46,869 nucleotides of DNA. Origin: Flavobacterium psychrophilum. Lineage in GTDB: Bacteria; Bacteroidota; Bacteroidia; Flavobacteriales; Flavobacteriaceae. Shown piece after piece: positions 40,801 to 46,869 of the stretch. The first letter of the stretch is position 1. Each line of letters begins with the position of its first letter. The notes beneath the pieces were generated by a model. That model worked only from the letters and a program-made list of their open reading frames with translations, was not told the origin of the DNA and ran no database searches. Position numbers and translations under genes: made by a program. Location: NCBI GenBank assembly GCA_945861915.1, contig CAMAWK010000002.1, forward strand, positions 1-46,869, given 5' to 3'.

Positions 40801-43800
40801 AAGTATACACTAAAGGAGTTATCAATTTTACTACTGAAAAGCAAGCATTTAATGTAGTTTTCTGTAGCTTCTTTTGCTGAAAAATTCGAATCTTTAATTA
40901 ATTTGTCCGATTCATCTAATAGTTTAAACGAAATTTTAAGTAGATCTTTTAGTAAAATTATTTTTTCTAATATTTCAAATCTAAGCCTTAATTTACTTGT
41001 TTGGCTGTCAAAAGAGTTAATTATTAAATCAATTAATTGAACTTTATTATCAAATAAAATTGCAGTCTCAGTTAATTTTCCTGAAAGGAATATTAATCTG
41101 TCATTTGACCAATGTCTGTTTTGATATTTAAAATTATAATCATTTTGAATATTATTACATATTTCTTGAAATTTAATAAGACAATCAGATTGAGTCATTC
41201 GCCCTGTAAGCAAATCTGAACGTAATTGATAAATGGGTATCGCATATTTAAAAAATCCTGTAAACTCATTTTTATCATTCTCTAGTGAATTTCTTTTTTC
41301 ATAATCTTTAATTTGGTCTATGTTCTTGAATTTTTCAGGATAAAAAGACTCTATATTTGACTCCTTATTTTTTAAAGAAAAATCCAAAGTTTCTTTCATT
41401 AAATTAATATCCATTAAAACTTCCTCTTTTCCATCTGAGTAATTATTATAGAAATCAGGAATTCTTTCTAATGGCTTTTCATTTATATAATTTAGATTAT
41501 CAAATATTATTTTTTGTTCAATTTTATGATTAGCTAATATTCCACAAAACTGTATAATAAGTTGTTGAAAACTGTCGTTAAACTTGATTTGTCTTTTTGA
41601 CAAAACTTTTGACAAATGATTAGCTACTAACTGTAAGTCAAAACATTTGATAGATTGATTATATTGAAATAATTTACAGATAATAAATAACTTTACATCT
41701 ATACGGAAGTGGGAGTATTTAGACCACTCATCAATATTTTCTTTTGTAGAAAAGCTAATAATATTCTCTACTAAATAATTTCCAGCGGATAACCTGATTT
41801 GCTTAGGAGTCCATCTATTTATTGATTCAATTCCCTTGTCTACACCCGATAATCTTAAAATAGTTTCTGTCTCATAGGCAATATCAAGACTGCTGATGGG
41901 ATAATCTTTTAACTCTTTTTTCCTTTTCTGATTTCTCCAATTCAACCACTCCCGAGCCGTTTTTAAATGTTTTAATGCGATTTCTTTACTTTCTAATTTG
42001 CGAGAATATATTCCTGCTAATTTTAAATGAAATGCACCTGCCCAAGGTTTTTCTTCCGATCTTAGTTTTAGTCTGTATAAAGAAACCTCATCTCCAAATC
42101 TTGTTACTAAATCGGGATAATCTGTTAGTAATTGAGTAAGTGCTTTGTCTGTTTTTGATTCTTCTGCAGAAATAAATAATAATTTGAAGTAGGTTAAATC
42201 ATCCTGAATATCGTTACTAACTTTTAAAGCTAATTTTGTTCTGTTTATATAAATTTCCCTATTTCTTATAGGGTCTTTTGGATAGGTTAATAATTTTCTA
42301 TTTAGAACTATATCTACCAATTTTTGCTTGTATTCAGAAGTAAACAAAAGACTCCCTAAATTAATTGAGGCATATTCATCTACTTCAGATTTACTCAGAA
42401 ATATTTGAGTAATTTGTTGCAGTTCTTCTAAAGTAATATGATATGTTTCTCGAATGTAATTTTCAAAATCCTCATCTCTAAAACTAAATAGATCCTCATC
42501 TAAAATAAGGCCATTCCAAATATCAGAAGACAGATCTTTTAGAAAATCTATTTCAACTTTCATTATCTCTGATAAATAGCTTATTGGCACAGGTCTTGGG
42601 AGGGAAATCAATAATTTAAAAAATTGGTCAACAAGAGTTTTTTTATCTTTTCCAATTCTACTTATGGCTTGTTCAATTTTATCTAAAATTAAATCTCCTA
42701 CACTTTTCCCGTTTGGTTTCAGATAATTTATAACTTCATTTATTCCTTGTTTTTTAAGATTTAAAGAATAAAACTGGACTCTTGGTATTCCTTTAGTATA
42801 TGAATGAAATTCCGAAACTTCTTCATTGGTAATATTTGGAAAGTTTTTTTTTGAAAATAATGTTGTTTCCTCTAAACTAAACGATTTTAATTCAATATCG
42901 ATATTTTTATCTGGAAGTTTAAGTGAGCCTTTCCTATAAGTTCTTGAAGTTACTATAATATGGCATCCCTCAGGAATTTTAATATTTACAAGATCTTCAA
43001 CAAAACTCTTTTCTCCATTATTATTTGCTGCTGTAATGCTATTATCGGCTGCGTCAATTATAAGTATTAAAGAAGCAAGTGAGTTTCTAGCTTGCAAAAT
43101 CTCAACACCTTCTTTAATTCTTTTAATTAATTCTTTTAAATAAATATCATCTGATTCATTCTGTACAAGTAGAAATTCTGTTCCAACATTTTTTGCCAAT
43201 TCATTTGCTAATTGAGCAATTGCATTTCTGTGTAAATGTCTTTTATCTTCTGGATTTTGATATTTTCCTACCCCATAACAATCAAATAAAATACATTCTG
43301 AATATTCAGGAAGAGTTTTTTTTATTTGATTAATTATCGTTGATTTTCCTATTCCAGCTCCTCCGTGAATACAAATTGGTAAATAAGAGGTATTACCCTC
43401 AATTATTGATATAATGTCTTTTAGTTGTTCTCTCTCAACTGTATTAGGATTGTTCTCAAAATTTTGAGATACTGGAAATAGATTTTCTATACTGCTAAAT
43501 CCAAAGTTAGCAACTATATCAATCAATGTTACTGTTCTTTCTTCGCGATTTTCAGGCATCATTTTATCCCAAATCATTTTAAATAATGAGTTAAACTGAT
43601 TTTTAGACTGTATGCTTGTTTTAGATATAGATTTTATTAACTCAAATTTCAGTAATTGTCTTGAACTTGTCCCACAATCTTCAAAATCTAATAATCTTAT
43701 AAAATCCGTGAACTCGTTCAAGTTTAACTTTGAAGCTTTCCTTAATTTAGAAAAAGGTTCTTTTGAATATTCAGGAAATTCATTTAAAACGACATTAAAA

Positions 43801-44318
43801 CTTAGAGTTCTTTTATTTCTATTCAAGAAATCTTGAATTTGAGTAATTTGATTTAAGTGCGAAACGTTAATGTTTCTGTTACTGATTAGCTTAATTTTGA
43901 TTTTTTTGATTACCTCATCTCTTCCAAATTCATCCAAAAAAGTTTTAAAAATAGTAGCTAATCTATGAATTATTGATCCATCAAAGGAACTTGTTTTTTT
44001 TCCTTCATATAGTTTTGAAAAGCTAAAATTTTCATTTGCTCTTCGTGTACTATATTTCAATTGGGATATGACAATAGATTCTGCACTTTCAAAATCATTT
44101 CCTCCAGAATATTGTGTTAAATCAATTCCTAAAAACTTTTCACCAGAAGAATCTATTTTTTTTGATAAGTTCTTTTCAAATCCTTCAATTGTAATAGCCT
44201 TTAAACTTGATTTTTCGAAATTTAGTAATTCAAGTGATTTTTTAATTGTCCACAATATATGAAAATCATCTCCTGCACTTGATAAATCTGCATCTGGAAT
44301 TGTCTTGGGCTTTGTCAT
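37851..44318 (-). CDS. avs3a: Giant nuclease-STAND ATPase, best match AVAST type III (Avs3a)
   Basis: A 2155-residue protein. The N-terminal ~200 residues look like a Cap4/DUF4297-type nuclease of the PD-(D/E)xK group: GDDFHILWTIKKSLELL, Asp65 in FLGIDLTQYSG and the QxK motif at 86-88 in IVISQLKYSTRR. A STAND/NACHT ATPase follows: Walker A GGAGIGKST at 319-327, Walker B LILIIDAAD near 417-425, sensor VTSRTYRKG near 456-464. The remaining ~1600 residues are helical, TPR-like repeats that in AVAST proteins recognise phage proteins; type III members sense the terminase large subunit. It lies 28 bp after a toxin-like NTase gene on the same strand. Confidence 0.75.
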   Translation of the reverse strand: MTKPKTIPDADLSSAGDDFHILWTIKKSLELLNFEKSSLKAITIEGFEKNLSKKIDSSGEKFLGIDLTQYSGGNDFESAESIVISQLKYSTRRANENFSFSKLYEGKKTSSFDGSIIHRLATIFKTFLDEFGRDEVIKKIKIKLISNRNINVSHLNQITQIQDFLNRNKRTLSFNVVLNEFPEYSKEPFSKLRKASKLNLNEFTDFIRLLDFEDCGTSSRQLLKFELIKSISKTSIQSKNQFNSLFKMIWDKMMPENREERTVTLIDIVANFGFSSIENLFPVSQNFENNPNTVEREQLKDIISIIEGNTSYLPICIHGGAGIGKSTIINQIKKTLPEYSECILFDCYGVGKYQNPEDKRHLHRNAIAQLANELAKNVGTEFLLVQNESDDIYLKELIKRIKEGVEILQARNSLASLILIIDAADNSITAANNNGEKSFVEDLVNIKIPEGCHIIVTSRTYRKGSLKLPDKNIDIELKSFSLEETTLFSKKNFPNITNEEVSEFHSYTKGIPRVQFYSLNLKKQGINEVINYLKPNGKSVGDLILDKIEQAISRIGKDKKTLVDQFFKLLISLPRPVPISYLSEIMKVEIDFLKDLSSDIWNGLILDEDLFSFRDEDFENYIRETYHITLEELQQITQIFLSKSEVDEYASINLGSLLFTSEYKQKLVDIVLNRKLLTYPKDPIRNREIYINRTKLALKVSNDIQDDLTYFKLLFISAEESKTDKALTQLLTDYPDLVTRFGDEVSLYRLKLRSEEKPWAGAFHLKLAGIYSRKLESKEIALKHLKTAREWLNWRNQKRKKELKDYPISSLDIAYETETILRLSGVDKGIESINRWTPKQIRLSAGNYLVENIISFSTKENIDEWSKYSHFRIDVKLFIICKLFQYNQSIKCFDLQLVANHLSKVLSKRQIKFNDSFQQLIIQFCGILANHKIEQKIIFDNLNYINEKPLERIPDFYNNYSDGKEEVLMDINLMKETLDFSLKNKESNIESFYPEKFKNIDQIKDYEKRNSLENDKNEFTGFFKYAIPIYQLRSDLLTGRMTQSDCLIKFQEICNNIQNDYNFKYQNRHWSNDRLIFLSGKLTETAILFDNKVQLIDLIINSFDSQTSKLRLRFEILEKIILLKDLLKISFKLLDESDKLIKDSNFSAKEATENYIKCLLFSSKIDNSFSVYFFDEAIKATSEIDYEAFSQIRTIYDLSEVGIPKPNSHLAYEYARFIEYCDIKLSYYDKKHFPYLQGLLGISNIDMSSMFATICRWHHRNIIKIGEEIISLIKIAIEKGYIDHIVAGSLLPLKTNYRYEELEGVYKLLIQKFDETGNSELKSRFIQSEFRSLRLDKDKHFTRKIYDEVKSGKLIESNLLTEIKNYLDFLDTLEEGKSKKSEINNFKKETFLHNIDLNQFDCSSTKEIEKAIDFIISNNAETYNHRWSIENFLSDVLDKCSPDEYTEFLDALVDVSDNLLDFHSFESTIEKAINEWEYYPKIKNWKKEKFKYILQAKLHHFDYGNNLSIWSIKQFANLFSIDDSQLADIMIEILPQKIDLLSDESIYSSFELIKSKLLPSNNEKLLQWVLERWNSKIKPEIADGYWVEGLTPPTNENENVAYLLKFLLGHPDKKLRWRAIHSVRRLVNLKNIEILKILLDKQKELDCFPFQNKEYIYYWMSAKLYLWIAIDRISIENPRIIIPFKDIFYNELMSQELPHVLIRHYVKKSCLNLYTFDNSIYSNIEFLNIQEVNKSKLGYVEEKKYSREQRKYSTKSKKEWQFRFDPTDTLPYWYNRVGNAFNLSEYDVADIADKFITEKWGYTGNPNKDDFIRGQLYDRDWYLTRNDHGSNPEVEDLSIYFEYHSMYCAANFLLENEPLLETDSTWNSWEHWLKSKASAFDNFCLSDLRDPIPLKSEYWKNEITKYDLDWKKIIPEDYFDKTIGFLNDDENTFLNIYGGISKNSGVNEETITIRSCLVSNKGAEALLRALQTTKDSYDYSIPFEEDEDEYDKESISENGFILRGWLMDVTSEFDGLDSNDSLFNNTSKGYIRFGKTVHTHFDIEYDYRYKHSYSENRLISIFENWNEISDEEYRYKKYNTDLETSGTLFRVDSEFILNVLKAEKKSLIIKCVIERQLEEREYRKRYDDDRNRVKIYLIKSDGTVKTLRGTDYKIG

Positions 44319-44346
44319 AAATTAAAAAATGTTTAAATTTCAAAAG

Positions 44347-45189
44347 TTATTTCATTTCTATTAATCCTTTTTTCAACTCCTCCAGTATTTCAACTGCATA
44401 TTTTAAATCCCAGTCTTTATCTCTAATCCATTGTTTTGCGATTGCTGACTTCTCGACATTCACCACATTCTCATTTATAGTTTTTAGGATTCTGTCGTTT
44501 ATTGCTTTGGAAACGCTTAAAAATTTACTGGCTTTTCGTCCTAATACTCTTGCTGCAATTTTAAACTGGTCTAGTTTATCATCATCTGGGAAAGTATCAA
44601 AATGGTGTTCTAGTATTTCATCAAAATTTAAGTCAAAATAATGTTCTATAATTCTTAAAATATCATACAAATCGTTGCCGCGATCCTCAGGTCTGTCACT
44701 CCAAGCAATCAGCTTCAAAATAACCATTCCTGGTAATGATGGAATTTGTAAAGATTTTTCTTCTATCTTAATTGTTTCCGGTTCTTGTAATACTTCAGTA
44801 AGTCCTAATACGTGTAAATAGGTATCCCGTTGATTGAAATTTACCGTAAACTTTTCTTCAATTTCTCCAAAAGGCATTAAGTCAATGACGGTGTTAAATT
44901 TGGGATGGTAAAGTGTCCAAGGTGCTTCCACTTTGTTAAATCCAAATTTAAGAAGTTCTTCAACAATTGATTCAAACTCTTGAATAGAGGAAATCATTAT
45001 CGCAAAATCGATGTCTTTTGTACCTCTGCTAGGTTTGATACCGTCTCTTAAAAGATTTAAGGCTACTGCACTTGCCCCGATTAAATAATAAGGCACATTT
45101 AGTTTAATCATCACTTCATCAATGCAATCAAAAACTTCTTTAAAGTATGGTATGGCTAGTTCTTTATAGGTTTGGTTCGATGTATTCAT
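44347..45189 (-). CDS. AbiEii-like nucleotidyltransferase (toxin)
   Basis: A 280-residue NTase-fold protein: YYLIGASAVALNLLRDGIKP (G-A/G-S motif near 38-40), RGTKDIDFAIMIS with the metal-binding DxD pair (about 60-62) and a later region around FNTVIDLMPFG. LPGMVILKLIAWSDRPEDRG matches the central helix seen in AbiEii-type proteins. It overlaps the upstream AbiEi-like gene by 26 bp, the usual antitoxin-toxin order. Only 28 bp separate it from the giant ATPase gene, so the pair and the AVAST genes are probably one transcript. Confidence 0.82.
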   Translation of the reverse strand: MNTSNQTYKELAIPYFKEVFDCIDEVMIKLNVPYYLIGASAVALNLLRDGIKPSRGTKDIDFAIMISSIQEFESIVEELLKFGFNKVEAPWTLYHPKFNTVIDLMPFGEIEEKFTVNFNQRDTYLHVLGLTEVLQEPETIKIEEKSLQIPSLPGMVILKLIAWSDRPEDRGNDLYDILRIIEHYFDLNFDEILEHHFDTFPDDDKLDQFKIAARVLGRKASKFLSVSKAINDRILKTINENVVNVEKSAIAKQWIRDKDWDLKYAVEILEELKKGLIEMK

Positions 45190-46162
45190 TGAAAATTAAT
45201 TTTGCAGTTTCTTTACACCTTTTGTCATCAGTAATCATTAAATCAGCATATACTAATTCGTTTGGTGCCGTATTGGCATTGTAATTAGTATTCCAAAACA
45301 TATCGTAAACTGCTACCTCTCCTTCATCATCTGGCAATAGCTTATAATTTAGTATTAGTTCTTTTGTTGTTTCTTTTGTGTATAAGATGAATTTTTCTGG
45401 GCGCAAATGGTTGGTTATTATATCCCCCGCAGGTTCGCCACCCCAAACTGTTTTATCGGTATTTAAAGGTACGGTTCTCCAATCTTTATCTTTGTTTTGA
45501 AATCTAAATCGTTGTTTAAAAAGAGTAGGTTTTAACGTTTGCTCGAATTCTGTAATCCATTTGTTTAGTAATTCTTCATAATTATTGATTGCATATTCAT
45601 TTTTGTTGAGTCTTATGATTAAATTAGTTTCCAATAATCCATTTATAATCAAGGGAATATTACCCAATGCGACATTGGTTACTTCTGCAATTTCGCGTTG
45701 CGTTTGATTGATTAATTTAGGTTTTAATAGAAAATGAAAAATTACTTTTAATCCTGTTTTGGTAAATGCTCTATTTCCTTTTTCTTTTTGAGTTTTAATT
45801 GCTTCATTGGTGTCTATATACAGGAATAAATTATCGGTATTAATATACACATTCCCATTACCTTCAAGATAATTCACTCGATTTTCTCGAAGTTCTTTTT
45901 TTACTTTGGGATATAATTTTTCTGCCACCAATAAAAAATTGATATATTTAGTTTTATAATTGAGAATATTAAATAGTTGATGATTTTTAACATCTTTCTT
46001 TATTTCAACAAAAAATATGTTTTTCTGATTGTTTACAACCAAGCTTAATTCCCCATCAACTCCTTTATACTTAAGATAATCAATAGTTTTCCACTCCCAA
46101 TTGATTGGAATATTTTTCTCTAAATTATGAATCGCATTATTTAAAATTTCTATTTCATTCAT
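45164..46162 (-). CDS. AbiEi-like antitoxin with N-terminal nuclease-fold domain
   Basis: A 332-residue protein. The first ~120 residues resemble a restriction-endonuclease-like fold: GVDGELSLVV...NIFFVEIKKDVKN has the D...ExK arrangement (Asp36, Glu/Lys near 53-55). Then comes a winged HTH (QTQREIAEVTNVALGNIPLI, INGLLETNLIIRLNKNEYAI) and a C-terminal domain seen in the Bacteroidota AbiEi group. It should bind the four-half-site operator at 46177-46230 and repress the operon. Whether the nuclease-like part is active is unknown. Confidence 0.78.
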   Translation of the reverse strand: MNEIEILNNAIHNLEKNIPINWEWKTIDYLKYKGVDGELSLVVNNQKNIFFVEIKKDVKNHQLFNILNYKTKYINFLLVAEKLYPKVKKELRENRVNYLEGNGNVYINTDNLFLYIDTNEAIKTQKEKGNRAFTKTGLKVIFHFLLKPKLINQTQREIAEVTNVALGNIPLIINGLLETNLIIRLNKNEYAINNYEELLNKWITEFEQTLKPTLFKQRFRFQNKDKDWRTVPLNTDKTVWGGEPAGDIITNHLRPEKFILYTKETTKELILNYKLLPDDEGEVAVYDMFWNTNYNANTAPNELVYADLMITDDKRCKETAKLIFNEYIEPNL

Positions 46163-46176
46163 TGCAAAAACTCTTT

Positions 46177-46236
46177 ATGTTCATTATTTATTTATGTTCA
46201 TTATTCGTGAACAAATTAAAAATATGAACAAATATA
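46177..46236 (-). promoter_or_regulatory. Four-half-site operator and -7 box of the AbiE-Avs operon
   Basis: TGTTCA at 46178-46183 and 46195-46200, and its complement TGAACA at 46208-46213 and 46225-46230. Both pairs have a 17-bp period, within the longer words ATGTTCATTATT (twice) and TGAACAAAT (twice). On the minus strand TATATTTG (46229-46236) fits the Bacteroidota -7 box and overlaps the outermost half-site. Likely target of the AbiEi-like protein starting at 46162. Confidence 0.7.
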
Positions 46237-46373
46237 TCCATTTTACATACACAAATGATATTTAGAGCAGATTTTTTTGTTACTGAAAATAGTATTAACC
46301 TGCTGGAAAAATTTACAAAATCTATGCTCTTGCCTGTCAGTAGAAGAGAACAAGTAACACACTTAGAATAGCT

Positions 46374-46509
46374 GGTTTTAACAAAAAAACAGGCAACTAC
46401 GCCTGTTTTTTTATGTTCTTTTTACCTGTTTTACTTGCCCTCGTTGGCAGGCACAGTTTGAAAAACTGCGCTAACCAACACAAGAAATTTACTGCATATC
46501 TAGGACGTT
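46374..46509. repeat. Hairpin-bearing repeat, copy 1
   Basis: About 136 bp starting GTTTTAAC...ACAGGCAACTACGCCTGT (stem ACAGGC/GCCTGT), then TACCTGTTTTACTTGC, a CAGTTT/AAACTG mini-hairpin, AACACAAGAAAT and ending CTAGGACGTT. Repeated with about 85% identity at 46633-46768. No gene seen between 46237 and the end of the window. Confidence 0.8.
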
Positions 46510-46632
46510 CGGTTAGACTTCGCCAAGCTCACCCTAGTTTTAATAATGGTTATTTATAGAACACTTCTAACAGCTGGATCGGGCACTTGCACCAGCTGGG
46601 GATTGACCCGCATAGTTTATAAATTACACTCC

Positions 46633-46768
46633 GTTTTAACCATAAAAAAACAGGCAACTACGCCTGTGTTTTTATGTTGTTTTACCTGTTTTACTTGCTC
46701 TCGTTTATGGCACAGTTTGCAAAACTGCGCTATCCAACACAAGAAATGTATTGCATATTTAGGACGTT
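46633..46768. repeat. Hairpin-bearing repeat, copy 2
   Basis: Direct second copy of 46374-46509, keeping both hairpins and the terminal TAGGACGTT; differences are scattered substitutions and one- to three-base indels. Confidence 0.8.
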
Positions 46769-46788
46769 AATTTTTTTTTATAAACAAG

Positions 46789-46817
46789 AAGCAACACTGT
46801 TACGAGTTGCTTTTTTT
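46789..46817 (+). terminator. Rho-independent terminator
   Basis: AAGCAAC / GTTGCTT arms, 10-nt loop, followed by T6; lies just after the second repeat copy. Confidence 0.6.
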
Positions 46818-46869
46818 GCTATAATCGCGTTGCAAACGCTACGATTTGTCTTTTAATTTAGGTAGGCAC

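Noticed and set aside
46374..46768. Integron attC-type sites
   Set aside because: A GTTAGAC-like word occurs next to copy 1, but it is missing beside copy 2, and the matching core sites and an integron integrase are not seen.

Overview
The window is AT-rich DNA from a Bacteroidota bacterium, most likely Flavobacterium or a close relative. Reasons: the gene order flippase end - dut - sugar nucleotidyltransferase - TPR - DUF4292 lipoprotein - M23 hydrolase is typical of flavobacteria; several upstream regions carry the Bacteroidota promoter core TAnnTTTG; and there is a TonB-dependent receptor remnant. All calls come from reading the sequence and translations; no database search was run.

Layout. 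(1) 1-9786 is ordinary chromosome: envelope and nucleotide genes (1-5504), then a response regulator, a heme-NO/O2-binding (H-NOX) sensor and a PAS/GAF histidine kinase (5851-9385) that form one likely signalling unit, and a small membrane protein. (2) 9787-10760 is decayed, with the 3' part of a TonB-dependent receptor pseudogene. (3) 10763-27576 is a 16.8-kb integrated element. It has 15-bp core repeats at both ends, 19-bp repeats just inside them, a tyrosine recombinase, an excisionase-like HTH protein, a primase/VirE-type replication protein followed by an iteron-rich non-coding stretch, and a cargo of a type I restriction-modification system. That system is interrupted by a GHKL (MORC/MutL-like) ATPase carrying a probable PD-(D/E)xK nuclease domain, a duplicated hsdS tail, a dinD fragment and an AbiE toxin-antitoxin pair joined to hsdR. 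(4) 27577-30576 holds small conserved flavobacterial genes, including a DUF5675 protein and two tiny hydrophobic proteins that resemble a lysis cassette. (5) 30577-32295 is 1.7 kb without a convincing gene but packed with seven long, unrelated imperfect palindromes. (6) 32296-46236 is a second defence island: XRE / ImmA-IrrE / PIN triad; two small orphan genes; a short type II CBASS (patatin phospholipase, CD-NTase, E2-like protein with a SEC-C zinc motif); and, convergent to it, an operon of a second AbiE-type pair followed by a 2155-residue nuclease-STAND ATPase and a small companion, best matching AVAST type III (Avs3a/Avs3b). (7) The right end carries a duplicated ~136-bp hairpin-bearing repeat.

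How the parts fit. At least four distinct anti-phage strategies (restriction, cyclic-nucleotide signalling, STAND sensing, toxin-antitoxin) sit within 30 kb. Twice an AbiE pair stands immediately upstream of, and probably co-transcribed with, the large effector gene of another system (hsdR; avs3a). The best candidates for undescribed biology are the palindrome array at 30.7-31.9 kb (possibly a large structured RNA read from the + strand), the small-gene cassette beside it, the two small genes in front of the CBASS operon, and the GHKL-nuclease gene spliced between an hsdS gene and an hsdS remnant.
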